Origin: Acidobacteria bacterium AH-259-O06
GTDB taxonomy: Bacteria; Acidobacteriota; UBA6911; RPQK01; JADFOI01
Direction of reading: 5' to 3'
Assembly: GCA_027717865.1 (NCBI GenBank)
Contig: JALLOM010000004.1
Span: forward strand, 1 to 33,471
DNA: 33,471 nt
A program made the translations under genes and the position numbers. The notes beneath the pieces are model-generated. The model saw only the letters and a list, made by a program, of their open reading frames with translations, searched no databases and was not told the DNA's origin. Positions 9,316-17,598 of the stretch are shown piece by piece. How positions within the stretch are numbered: position 1 is the stretch's first letter; each line of letters starts with the position of its first letter.

Positions 9316-9736
9316 ACGCCTTCCAGCGTTCGACTTCGGTCCGGGTAGGGATGGATATGTGCTCTACTTGCAAGTATTTGAGGCGATCAAAAACGTCAAT
9401 CATAACGAAGTACGGGACGTCAGGCTGGGTTTGGATGATGACGGGCTTTTGGGGATTCTGATCCATCTTCATCTGTATGTAGCCGCCCATCTCTTCCAGC
9501 GACATCGGTGTCTTGTCCACCATGTACTGTCCCTCTCCCATAATTTTGATGTGGATCGCTTCTTCGGGTTGCACATCCACTTGCGTAGGGTCATCTTTGG
9601 GGAATCTGAACTGCAGCCCTCTGGTGGTGACAAACACGGCGGTGAGCATGAAAAAGATGATAAGTAAGAAGGCGATATCGGCCATCGAAGAAGTCGGAAT
9701 CGCACCTGGTGATCGAAGACGCGCTCTCAATTGCAT
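9299..9736 (-). CDS. exbD: ExbD/TolR-family biopolymer transport protein, second copy
   Basis: The 145-residue protein has the ExbD layout: a short cytoplasmic start, one membrane helix SMADIAFLLIIFFMLTAVF near residues 17-35, and a periplasmic domain. The Asp in MADIAFLL is the conserved proton-carrying residue of ExbD/TolR. It forms a proton channel with ExbB and passes proton-motive force to TonB or a similar transducer. It begins one base inside the stop of the preceding exbD. Two ExbD copies with one ExbB suggest a heteromeric stator. No tonB is in the window, so the coupled transducer is elsewhere. Confidence 0.9.
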   Translation of the reverse strand: MQLRARLRSPGAIPTSSMADIAFLLIIFFMLTAVFVTTRGLQFRFPKDDPTQVDVQPEEAIHIKIMGEGQYMVDKTPMSLEEMGGYIQMKMDQNPQKPVIIQTQPDVPYFVMIDVFDRLKYLQVEHISIPTRTEVERWKAFGIFE

Positions 9737-10167
9737 CAGGTGCCCCTCCTGACTTTCTTCTCGGTTAACAGACCAATCCTCTTGGCACCATGGACCCGCA
9801 ATTGGTCCAACACTGCATCGATCAGCTGGTAGCGGACCATGCGATCGGCTTTGATGAGAAACTCTTTGTCCGGGATAAACTCGATGATCTCCTGAGTGAG
9901 CAGGCCGATTTCTTCTGGACTGCCCAAAGGAAAGGAGGGCCGCTCACCGTCTGTAAATTGAATGGCACCGTCGGCTGTTATGGCAATAATTGCCGAATTC
10001 CTCGGTACCTCGGTTCGGATTTCCGAATCTGGAAGTTGTACCGTCGTCCGTTCCGGTGAAAAGGAGGTCGTCAGCATAAAGAAGATGATCAGCAAAAAGG
10101 CGATATCAGCCATGGAGGCGGTTGGTACCACTGGAGCGATTCGACGAGACTCATGCCTTTTCTTCAT
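9736..10167 (-). CDS. exbD: ExbD/TolR-family biopolymer transport protein, first copy
   Basis: This 143-residue paralogue of the next gene has the same TASMADIAFLLIIFFMLTTSF helix with the conserved Asp. A periplasmic domain follows (VQLPDSEIRTEVPRNSAIIA, then FLIKADRMVRYQLIDAVLDQ). The Arg-rich start MKKRHESRR fits a cytoplasmic N-terminus. It overlaps exbB by four bases and exbD2 by one, so the three are probably translated together. Similarity to the second ExbD is strongest in the membrane helix and weaker in the periplasmic part, which suggests division of labour and not a recent duplication. Confidence 0.9.
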   Translation of the reverse strand: MKKRHESRRIAPVVPTASMADIAFLLIIFFMLTTSFSPERTTVQLPDSEIRTEVPRNSAIIAITADGAIQFTDGERPSFPLGSPEEIGLLTQEIIEFIPDKEFLIKADRMVRYQLIDAVLDQLRVHGAKRIGLLTEKKVRRGT

Positions 10168-10856
10168 ACCACTTTCGTTTGTTGCCGGCTGACCTCTTCC
10201 GCTTCTATCGGCTGTCGTTGTTCTTGACCCTCGATTTCACTGAAGGTCTCTAGGAGCATGGAAGAGCTGGTTTCCATGTCGAGAACAAAGTTGGACACCT
10301 TATTATTAAAGTAGTTGTAGGCAGCCTGGACAGGCAGGGCGATAGTCAAGCCAGTGGCAGTAGTGATCAGGGCTTCAGAGATACCGCCCGCCACCGCCTG
10401 AGGATTTCCCAGGCCCACCTCGGCTAGAGCTTCGAAAGAGCGGATCATTCCAGTGACTGTTCCCAGAAAGCCGAAGAGGGGTGCAATGTTGGCCACCGTG
10501 GCCAGGATCCAAAGCCCTTTCTCCAATTTTGACACTTCGTGCAGGGCCACACTTTCCATGGCTTTGTCGATTTCGGGGTGAGACTTGCCGAAACGAAGAA
10601 GCCCCGACTTCAAAGTGGTCGCGACGGGATGGTCAAACGACTCGCAAACCTCAACGGAGCGACGCAAATCTCCACCCAGCAGAGACTCACGAATTCTTGA
10701 AAAAATTTCCGCTGTATCCCCCTTGATTCGGTTATAAGAGATGACTCTCTCAACGATGAAAATCAGGCCAAGCAGCGAGCAGAGGAAAAGCGGTATCATC
10801 ATCAGACCGCCTTGTCGGACGTAAGTGAAAAGAGTTCCACCGATTGCTAGCAGCAC
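10164..10856 (-). CDS. exbB: MotA/TolQ/ExbB proton-channel family protein
   Basis: The 230-residue protein has three membrane regions typical of ExbB/TolQ: LMMIPLFLCSLLGLIFIVER near residues 18-37, ATVANIAPLFGFLGTVTGMI in the middle, and ALITTATGLTIALPVQAAYN. The second and third carry the conserved small and Thr residues that line the proton path. It is the first gene of the operon and starts at GTG 10856 behind a clear ribosome-binding site (CTGGAGGAAAA). With the two ExbD proteins it should power TonB-dependent receptors like the one at 18975-22367. A TolQ-like role in the envelope is the alternative. Confidence 0.9.
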   Translation of the reverse strand: MLLAIGGTLFTYVRQGGLMMIPLFLCSLLGLIFIVERVISYNRIKGDTAEIFSRIRESLLGGDLRRSVEVCESFDHPVATTLKSGLLRFGKSHPEIDKAMESVALHEVSKLEKGLWILATVANIAPLFGFLGTVTGMIRSFEALAEVGLGNPQAVAGGISEALITTATGLTIALPVQAAYNYFNNKVSNFVLDMETSSSMLLETFSEIEGQEQRQPIEAEEVSRQQTKVV

Positions 10857-11009
10857 TTATTTTTCCTCCAGTCGTTATAGCTGTACGTTTATGGGTTAAC
10901 ACTTTCTTAGATTCATTGAACCCTTGAAAAGTGTCAATTTTTTAAGGCAAAACCCATGATAGTGCTGGGCCCTGTTGGAAGTCAAACTGGAGTTCCCGGG
11001 TTTCCCGGC

Positions 11010-11041
11010 GTCAGGGGGTCAGGAGATCAGGAAGTCAGGGG
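11010..11041. repeat. CTGAC-spaced direct repeats over the stop of the NtrC-type regulator
   Basis: On the minus strand four CTGA(C/T) units occur with 5-9 base periodicity: CTGACTTCCTGATCTCCTGA, then CCCCCTGACG. The stop codon of the response regulator (complement of 11027-11029) is one of these TGA triplets, and its last residues PLTS come from the repeat. The rest of 10857-11026 between exbB and this gene is AT-rich leader DNA without a recognisable gene. Confidence 0.7.
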
Positions 11042-12418
11042 GACCTTGATGTTGAGGCGCTTAAGTTTTTCGTTCAGGGTGGTGGGATTGACACGCAGCA
11101 AGTTGGCGGCTTTTTTCTGGTTCCAATCGACCTTTTGAAGGGCGGTCATGATGAGGTTTTTCTCATACTCCAAAACCAGATCTTTCAAAGTGGCACCATT
11201 GTCCAGCAAATTCAGCTTGCCAAGACTCACCGAGGTCGAATCTAAGATTTCGCGGGGAAGTAAGTCTTGGGTGATGCCGCCCTGATTCGGTGCCAACACC
11301 ACGGCTCGTTCCATCACGTTTTCCAGTTCCCGAACGTTTCCTGGCCAGTCATACTCCATCAGCAGCTTCAGCACCGACTGGTCCAAGGAGCAAACGGGAC
11401 GCTCGTTCTCTTTACAAAAATGTTGCAGAAAGTGTTCGGCAAGAAGAAGAACGTCTTCTCGGCGCCGGCGAAGAGGTGGGAGAGCAATCCTGATGACGTT
11501 CAAACGGTAGTAAAGATCTTCACGGAATTCTTGATTTTCCACCGCTTGCTTAAGATCAATGTTGGTGGCGGCAATAATCCTGACATCCACCTTAATATTT
11601 TCCAGTCCACCGACGCGGCGGAACTCCCTTTCCTGGATTACGCGCAGCAGTTTAGATTGGGTGTCGAGGGGCAAAGTCCCCACTTCGTCAAGAAAAATCG
11701 TTCCAGCACTGGCGACCTCGAACAGACCTTTCTTGGTAGCGGTGGCCCCCGTGAAGGCTCCTCTGACGTGACCGAAAAGCTCGCTTTCCAACAAGTCGCT
11801 GGGAATTGAACCGCTGTTGACAGCCACAAAAGGGCCATTGGAGCGAGAGCTGCAGCTGTGCATGGCTTTGGCCACTAGCTCCTTTCCCGTTCCGCTCTCT
11901 CCCGTGATCAAGACAGTACTTCGGCGCGGCGCGACTTGAGTGATCAACTCGAAAACCTGCTGCATTTGCTCGCTTTTGCCAACAATGTTCTCAAAGGTAG
12001 AACGCTCTCTGAGAGTCTTCTTAAGCCGCCGGTTTTCCATCTCCAGGCTGCGCTTTTTGAGCCCGTTCTTGACCACCAACACTAATTCCTCGTTTTTGAA
12101 GGGCTTGGTGATGAAATCAAAGGCGCCGGATTTGGTTGCCTTGACGGCATTCTCGATCGAGGCGTAGGCGGAGATCATCACCACAACTATGTCGGGATCC
12201 ACCCGGAGAATTTCCTCAAGAGTGGCCAACCCACCCTTTCCGGGAAGCATCAGGTCAAGAAGAACAAGATCAACACCTTGCTCTTTGGTTTTTTCGATCC
12301 CCTCTTCCCCCGTTGCAGCGGCAGTTACCTTATAGCCTTCTTCCTGGAAGAGGGTGGTGACGATTTCCCGCATGATTTCTTCGTCATCAATGACCAGAAT
12401 GGAAGCTTGTGTTGACAT
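11027..12418 (-). CDS. σ54-dependent NtrC-family response regulator
   Basis: The 463-residue protein has three parts. Residues 1-120 are a receiver domain with acidic DDE and phospho-acceptor Asp-55 (LVLLDLMLPGKGG), the Thr/Ser switch (MISAYA) and the Lys in FITKPF. Residues 145-385 are an AAA+ domain with Walker A GESGTGKE, the σ54-contacting GAFTGA loop, Walker B IFLDEVG and an arginine-finger region (FREDLYYRLNVI). The last 60 residues hold a Fis-type helix-turn-helix (NQKKAANLLRVNPTTLNEKL). It is 12 bases after the PDZ-type kinase, its probable partner. When phosphorylated it should activate σ54 promoters, very likely including the one upstream of its own operon (15386-15401). Confidence 0.95.
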   Translation of the reverse strand: MSTQASILVIDDEEIMREIVTTLFQEEGYKVTAAATGEEGIEKTKEQGVDLVLLDLMLPGKGGLATLEEILRVDPDIVVVMISAYASIENAVKATKSGAFDFITKPFKNEELVLVVKNGLKKRSLEMENRRLKKTLRERSTFENIVGKSEQMQQVFELITQVAPRRSTVLITGESGTGKELVAKAMHSCSSRSNGPFVAVNSGSIPSDLLESELFGHVRGAFTGATATKKGLFEVASAGTIFLDEVGTLPLDTQSKLLRVIQEREFRRVGGLENIKVDVRIIAATNIDLKQAVENQEFREDLYYRLNVIRIALPPLRRRREDVLLLAEHFLQHFCKENERPVCSLDQSVLKLLMEYDWPGNVRELENVMERAVVLAPNQGGITQDLLPREILDSTSVSLGKLNLLDNGATLKDLVLEYEKNLIMTALQKVDWNQKKAANLLRVNPTTLNEKLKRLNIKVPLTS

Positions 12419-12430
12419 GGCCGGATTTTC

Positions 12431-15295
12431 TTAATTCACTCTTTTGATCGGGAGGTGGAGTCGAAAGGTGGTGCCCTTGCCTCGTTTGCTTTCAACGCTG
12501 ATGCGCCCTGAAAGCTCCTGAATTATGCCGTAGGAGACGGACAGACCGAGCCCGGTGCCCCTGCCAATGTCCTTAGTGGTGAAAAAAGGATCGTAGATTC
12601 TTTTGACGTCCTGCTCGGATATTCCCACACCACTGTCCTGAATTTCAACGACCAGCAGAGAATCTGTGCGGTAGGTCTTCACACTGAGTTGTCCTCCTTG
12701 GGGCATTGCGTCCTTGGCATTAAGACACAGGTTCATGAAAACCTGCTGCAGCTTGCTTCCGTTAGCCAAAGTCGGGGGCATGGTGGGGTCCAGATCCAGC
12801 TTGACGTCAAGACCAGCCTTTCGAAACTGGTGATCAAGCAGCGAAAGAGTCTCCAACATCAGTGAATTGACATTGATTTCGTGAAAATCGGAGTCTTTGA
12901 CTCGTGCAAAATTCAACAAATTGTTCACAATGTTCGAGGCGCGGAAGCCCTGCCTTTCAATCTTCTTCAACATTTTATGCCGTGGGTCGTCCGCAGGGAT
13001 CTCTTTCAGAAGCATCTGTGAGTAACTGGAAATGGCAGTGAGTGGAGTATTGACTTCATGTGCTATGCCGGCTGCCAGAAGGCCAATGGAGCTCAGTTTT
13101 TCAGCCTGTAGAAGTTGGCTCTCCAGCTGAACCTTCTCAGTGATGTCGTCAAGGACCAGCAGCGTCCCAGTCACCACGTCGTCTTGCAAGAGAAAAGGTG
13201 AAACTGTGATGTTTACCAACCGGCTGTGGCCGTCTGTGGATTGGATGTGAGTTTTATAGAGTCGGCTGGTCTCTTGGACAATCCAGGGTGGACCTTCGAC
13301 AATCTTTTGCAGCGTGCGCACAAGATCTACAGGAAAAACTTCAGAGATATTCTTGCCCAGAACCTCGTCCGCCCGCAGGCCACAGATGGTCTGCATGGAA
13401 TCATTCCAAACAGTAATTTCTCCTTCCGGAGTAATAACAAGAACGCCGACCGTGATGCTTTCCACCACGTTCTCACTATAGGCCTTAAGCTGAGCTAATT
13501 CATTGGCTTTGGTCTCTAGTGAGCGATAGAGCAGGGCGTTATCAATGGCAATGGCAGCATAACGGGCCAAGGTGCCGATCAAGTCAAGATCTTCGCTGCT
13601 CAGAAATTGACCATCAAACCGTTTCCCCAAACCCAGAAATCCAATCACCCGACCCCGAACTCGGAGAGGTTGGACATAGTGCAAATCCCACTCTGACAAT
13701 TGTGCCCTGACCCGGTCGACGACCTCACTGGGAGGCAATAAAAACAGGGGATTCAGCTCTCGATCAAAATCGGAAAAGATGGTGTCCGGAATAACCAGTT
13801 CAGTGGTTTTGCTCGTGCCGACTGGAAGATGCTGGGCGTGAAAAAGACGATACAGGTCCCCTTGTGCATCGTCCCGCAGAAAAAGCGCTATTGGAGCCAC
13901 ATTCAGGGTCTTGCGCAGTCGGGTTGAGATCCTCTCTGTGAGTGAAGAAAGCCCGATTTCCGAGCGCAGAGTTTTACCGAAGTCGGCTAGCGATTGGCGG
14001 TAGTCATACTCCTCTCGGTAAAAATAGCGGTCGATTTGGTCCTGAATCTTGTTTTTCAAGGGGGCAAATAGAAAGGCCACCAGAAGAGCTGATAGGGCAA
14101 AAAGTACAAAGCCTGATTCCGGGGAAAAGCCTTGGATGACTCGGCCAATCGACAGAACGATAACCACATACAGTCCTAAAAGGGCTGAGCTGGCCAGCAC
14201 ATAGGCGGCACCCTGCTTGAAAATCAGCGCCACGTCCATGAGTCTGTGCTTGGTGATGGCGTAGCCGAAGCTCAGAGGAATGAGCACCAATCCGAGAATG
14301 GAAGCTTCCATATAGGGGGAAATCGGCAAGCCGATCAAAAAAGGCACAGCATACAAACACAGAAAGGGAAGGATGGCGATTAGAGTTCCGCGCGTCACCC
14401 ATTTCATCTGCAGCCGTTGGATAGGGGAGGGCGCTTGGCGACGAGAATAAACAAGGGCCAGGGTCCCGAGCAGAAAGAAAGTCATGAAATGACTCAAGTG
14501 AACCTTGTCCAAAAAGTGTTCAATACCCGCGGTGCGGGGTAAACCAAGCGGCTTCAGGCTGCCCGAAAACCAAAGTGCCTGAAATCCCAGTAAAAAGAGC
14601 GATGGTAGGTAAAACAGGAATCTCAAAGAAGGCCAGTTTCTGACCAGAGAAAGTGGTTGGGGGAAATAACAGCAAAAGTGAACAAAAAGTGGAGGCAGCA
14701 GTACAAAAGCCGTGGCGGAAGACCAGTAGATAAGCAGGTCGAAGGTGTCTGCACGTCCTGAATAACGGTAGAGATAGAGTACAAAGGCGACCAAACAGAT
14801 CAGGTAAAAGTGAAAAGCCCCTTGTGCCTTCCAGCTGCGCAGGAAGATCAAGAGGCCGATGCCCAGGTGAGTGAAGGCAACCAGGGCAAGCAAGAAGTCA
14901 GTAAAACTGGTGCGCGGCTGGAGTTGAATCTCGATAGGATACGAGAGCCGAGAACCAGATCCTGCCTTTTCCAGTAAATAGGTTGCTTGGGTGCCGGGGG
15001 GCAAGGTTCCCGCCAGCAGCTCAACCACTTCGGTGTAATCGTCAAGGTTGCGGATGGGCATACCATTAATGCTAAGCAGCCGGTCGCCGCTGCCCAGACC
15101 ACTCCTGGTTGCTATCAGCCGAGGAGCTTCCAGTGACTTCACTTCCACTCCCCGGGGCGTCTGAGTCCAATTGACACCGTCGGAAGGCTCCCTCCATTGC
15201 ATCCGGTCCAGTAAATTGAGTAACCCGACGTAAATGGACAACGCAGATAGGATCAGGACCAAAACTGTCGTGGAGCGCCTGAAAAAAGCCATCAA
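12431..15295 (-). CDS. Membrane histidine kinase with PDZ, multi-TM, GAF and PAS modules
   Basis: The 954-residue sensor has an unusual order of parts. A first membrane helix (residues about 9-29) is followed by a periplasmic PDZ-like domain (about 45-115; SGLGSGDRLLSINGMPIRNL). A block of roughly eight hydrophobic helices follows (about 130-420), ending in GYAITKHRLMDVALIFKQGA and the FYREEYDYRQSL linker seen in multi-TM GAF kinases of the PrsK type. Then come a GAF domain (about 440-590), a PAS domain (about 605-725; GVLVITPEGEITVWNDSM), HisKA with the phospho-His in IAHEVNTPLTA, and HATPase boxes NLCLNAKDAM, DSGVGIS and GTGLGLSV. PDZ domains bind peptide C-termini, so the input may be an envelope peptide or protease product; this is inference. 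It probably phosphorylates the adjacent σ54 regulator. Confidence 0.93.
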   Translation of the reverse strand: MMAFFRRSTTVLVLILSALSIYVGLLNLLDRMQWREPSDGVNWTQTPRGVEVKSLEAPRLIATRSGLGSGDRLLSINGMPIRNLDDYTEVVELLAGTLPPGTQATYLLEKAGSGSRLSYPIEIQLQPRTSFTDFLLALVAFTHLGIGLLIFLRSWKAQGAFHFYLICLVAFVLYLYRYSGRADTFDLLIYWSSATAFVLLPPLFVHFCCYFPQPLSLVRNWPSLRFLFYLPSLFLLGFQALWFSGSLKPLGLPRTAGIEHFLDKVHLSHFMTFFLLGTLALVYSRRQAPSPIQRLQMKWVTRGTLIAILPFLCLYAVPFLIGLPISPYMEASILGLVLIPLSFGYAITKHRLMDVALIFKQGAAYVLASSALLGLYVVIVLSIGRVIQGFSPESGFVLFALSALLVAFLFAPLKNKIQDQIDRYFYREEYDYRQSLADFGKTLRSEIGLSSLTERISTRLRKTLNVAPIALFLRDDAQGDLYRLFHAQHLPVGTSKTTELVIPDTIFSDFDRELNPLFLLPPSEVVDRVRAQLSEWDLHYVQPLRVRGRVIGFLGLGKRFDGQFLSSEDLDLIGTLARYAAIAIDNALLYRSLETKANELAQLKAYSENVVESITVGVLVITPEGEITVWNDSMQTICGLRADEVLGKNISEVFPVDLVRTLQKIVEGPPWIVQETSRLYKTHIQSTDGHSRLVNITVSPFLLQDDVVTGTLLVLDDITEKVQLESQLLQAEKLSSIGLLAAGIAHEVNTPLTAISSYSQMLLKEIPADDPRHKMLKKIERQGFRASNIVNNLLNFARVKDSDFHEINVNSLMLETLSLLDHQFRKAGLDVKLDLDPTMPPTLANGSKLQQVFMNLCLNAKDAMPQGGQLSVKTYRTDSLLVVEIQDSGVGISEQDVKRIYDPFFTTKDIGRGTGLGLSVSYGIIQELSGRISVESKRGKGTTFRLHLPIKRVN

Positions 15296-15307
15296 ATTTC
15301 CCTACTT

Positions 15308-15351
15308 AGTGCCTCGCCACAAACGTCGCCGTACTTACGAAACGAGGCACT
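15308..15351. promoter_or_regulatory. Inverted repeat AGTGCCTCG in the kinase leader
   Basis: AGTGCCTCG (15308-15316) and CGAGGCACT (15343-15351) are perfect 9-bp inverted arms separated by 26 bases. They lie downstream of the σ54 promoter and end 13 bases before the kinase start, so they are in the 5' leader. They could be an RNA stem that gates translation or a DNA operator. Confidence 0.5.
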
Positions 15352-15385
15352 TACCCTGATCGACAAAAAATCCAGTAGAATATGA

Positions 15386-15401
15386 CGCAAATTCGGTGCC
15401 A
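15386..15401 (-). promoter_or_regulatory. σ54 (-24/-12) promoter of the kinase-regulator operon
   Basis: Read on the minus strand, the sequence is TGGCACCGAATTTGCG. This matches the σ54 consensus TGGCAC-N5-TTGC at every fixed position, with GG and GC ten bases apart. The predicted transcript starts about 12 bases downstream, giving a leader near 80 bases before the kinase ATG at 15295. The operon encodes a σ54-dependent activator, so autoregulation is likely. The rest of 15402-15590 holds no gene; it contains GGGACAG/GGGACTT and TGATCCAA direct repeats of unknown meaning. Confidence 0.8.
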
Positions 15402-15590
15402 GCACCCGGAAATTCAAACCCAACTCCCTGTAAATGCTCCATTAACGGCGGATAGGTGCAAGGGACAGAAAACAGGGACTTGAGTAGCCCCTTCCCCTGA
15501 TCCAATTTTTCCAATCATGATCCAAAAATTTGAACTATAAGGAGCGAAGAACTAGCCTGAAGTCGGTTCGAGGATCTTCCCTAGTGTTAA

Positions 15591-17387
15591 CTAGAATCGG
15601 AGGGCGACTCCCCCGCGGACGGTCCTTGGACTTCGAACCAGGACAACATCCCCCATCGCGGTTTGCATCTTGCCCAGATCTTCATTGGTGAGGTTGCGGA
15701 TGTCGAATAGAGCTTCGATCTTATACTGGTAGACCGAGAGAAAATCCAGTCCAACGAAGCTCAACCATCCTGCGGGTACCGGTATCATCTGACGCACGAA
15801 AAGGTTGATTCCCTCGTTCCCGGTCTCGTACGTGTCAGAGAATGGATCCAAGGTCGTGATGGGGTTACCGTTGGGAACAAATTTGACTAGCGCATTAAGA
15901 TGAGTTCTGGAGGAGGGAATGTAGGCTTCAATCTCAGTGGAAACTGCATGATAGTTCTTGCGTGCCACCAGCGCGCGCGTGCTGGACTCTTCAAAAACCA
16001 AAGCCGCCGGTCCCTGCCAATTAACTCCAGCTCCGTTACCACGAATGTAAGACACCGAAGTATGTAGGTTGGGGCCAAGACGGCGACGCAATGTCAGTCG
16101 GTATCCGCTGTTATTTGCCTGTTCGTCGTCCAAATGTAGAGCTTGTACTTCGGGCTGATATTTGAAGACAGCCAGGAAAGGAGTGGCTCCCCCGAACAGC
16201 TGATTCTCATAGGCCGCAAACTCGATCCCGGTGTTTTGGTTGAGTTGCTGAGTGATGCTGGCCTGGTAGTGCCGTGAGGTTCCGATACTAAATTGATCGC
16301 CGACCCGCGAGAAGTAAACTGCATCGCTCAGGTTCACCACATCGCCATCGGGTAGGACCAAACTGCTGCGGTGGGTAATTCGTTTGGAAGCCATTAAAAG
16401 CTGAACTTTGGTGTGCCCAGTGGGAGAAAAAGAAAGCTCGGCATTCGGGTTGAGAAAGGTTCGACGAACATCTGTCCGCACCTGATCAAGTTCCAGACCC
16501 CACAGCAAAGAGAGTGCACTTCCTAAAAGCAGGCTTTCCTGGAAACCCAGACTTAGAATCTGAGTCGTTCCCAAAGCCCGTGTGTAGTCGAGGTTATCGC
16601 CTAGAGCAGTGGGATTGCTTAGAAGGGCCAAGCTTGGCTGATCAAAGCTCATTCGACCGTAACCGACAAACACCCGCATTGAATGGGAATCATTCAGGGG
16701 GTACTCAATGATATTCTTCAGGCGCCACAGTGAGTCTTCTCCTGAATTTAGCTGTCCAGCCATAATATATTTGTTGTTCCCCCAGGCCGACTCCACGAAA
16801 GCAAAATTGGTAGTTGTTCCACCTGCAGCATTGCCTGGGAAAACGAAGTAGTCCCCATCCAAGCCTGCATTGCTGTAGACTTCAAAAGCCGCCTCCTCAA
16901 AGAAAGGCGCCAAAGGACGGGTTTCAGAAGTCTCACTTGTGGCCTCAGGAAAATCGCGGAAGATGAGTCGTCGCTCCTCTGAGGTTCTCAGCAGTGTCTT
17001 GACACTAAGGTTTTCTCCCCCGGAAGAGTCCAGTTGAAACAATTGTTGAAGGATCAGGGTCACCACGGTGGTCTTACCCGGCCTTACTTGAATTACATTT
17101 TTTTGCGGGCTTAGATATTTTGAACTCTTGACCAGTATTTCGTAATTGCCCGTCTCAATATTATTGAGCTGGATTTCCCCTCCTGCATTGCTGCGTGTCA
17201 GAATCGGTAAGCTCTGTGCCGATGATTTCTGAAGGAGCGCAACCAGGATATTGGCCACCGGCTGTCCGGTCTGGTCCTGGAGTATCCCGGTGAAGTGCCC
17301 GAAGGAAGAAGCAAGAACCTGGGGAGAGATGAGAACTAGGCAAAGAGAGCACAATAGGAGAGAAGAGCGTCGAATTTCAAAAAACAT
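15591..17387 (-). CDS. Outer-membrane barrel-like protein with N-terminal carboxypeptidase-regulatory-like domain
   Basis: The 598-residue protein begins with a signal peptide (RRSSLLLCSLCLVLISPQVLA, cleavage near residue 26). A carboxypeptidase-regulatory-like β-sandwich follows at about 28-118 (FTGILQDQTGQPVANILVAL, then GNYEILVKSSKYLSPQK). The remainder has alternating aromatic and polar strands and ends GGVALRF, the terminal Phe expected for an outer-membrane β-barrel. No plug domain like that of TonB-dependent receptors is recognisable, and the length is about half that of the intact receptor at 18975. It is probably a small relative of the Oar/SusC-like receptors that has lost the plug, or a separate barrel family. 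It is co-oriented with and just upstream of the PDZ kinase operon, but the kinase has its own promoter. Confidence 0.72.
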   Translation of the reverse strand: MFFEIRRSSLLLCSLCLVLISPQVLASSFGHFTGILQDQTGQPVANILVALLQKSSAQSLPILTRSNAGGEIQLNNIETGNYEILVKSSKYLSPQKNVIQVRPGKTTVVTLILQQLFQLDSSGGENLSVKTLLRTSEERRLIFRDFPEATSETSETRPLAPFFEEAAFEVYSNAGLDGDYFVFPGNAAGGTTTNFAFVESAWGNNKYIMAGQLNSGEDSLWRLKNIIEYPLNDSHSMRVFVGYGRMSFDQPSLALLSNPTALGDNLDYTRALGTTQILSLGFQESLLLGSALSLLWGLELDQVRTDVRRTFLNPNAELSFSPTGHTKVQLLMASKRITHRSSLVLPDGDVVNLSDAVYFSRVGDQFSIGTSRHYQASITQQLNQNTGIEFAAYENQLFGGATPFLAVFKYQPEVQALHLDDEQANNSGYRLTLRRRLGPNLHTSVSYIRGNGAGVNWQGPAALVFEESSTRALVARKNYHAVSTEIEAYIPSSRTHLNALVKFVPNGNPITTLDPFSDTYETGNEGINLFVRQMIPVPAGWLSFVGLDFLSVYQYKIEALFDIRNLTNEDLGKMQTAMGDVVLVRSPRTVRGGVALRF

Positions 17388-17433
17388 ACTGTGTTTGGCC
17401 CATCCTGAACTTCTCTGAAAAAATGATTGCTCT

Positions 17434-17463
17434 ATTCTAGACTTGTCAGATGACCATATTCAA
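17434..17463 (-). promoter_or_regulatory. Possible σ70-type promoter of the barrel-protein gene
   Basis: On the minus strand TTGAAT (17463-17458) and TAGAAT (17439-17434) are 18 bases apart. The predicted start gives a leader of about 40 bases to the ATG at 17387. The match is reasonable but the region is AT-rich, so chance is possible. Confidence 0.4.
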
Positions 17464-17598
17464 GAAAATAGTTCAATAAAAAGTTGAAAGTTGAACAATC
17501 GGACAGGATCTATAATTCCCGGCCCACATACCATCGACCCCTAATAACACACTTCATAAGGAGAGTCCAGTAGTCAGAAGGGTCAATCGTGTCTCTCA

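Noticed and set aside
10857-10945. TTGACA (minus strand, 10937-10932) as an exbB promoter
   Set aside because: The -35 box is perfect but no acceptable -10 box lies 16-19 bases away, so I did not list it.
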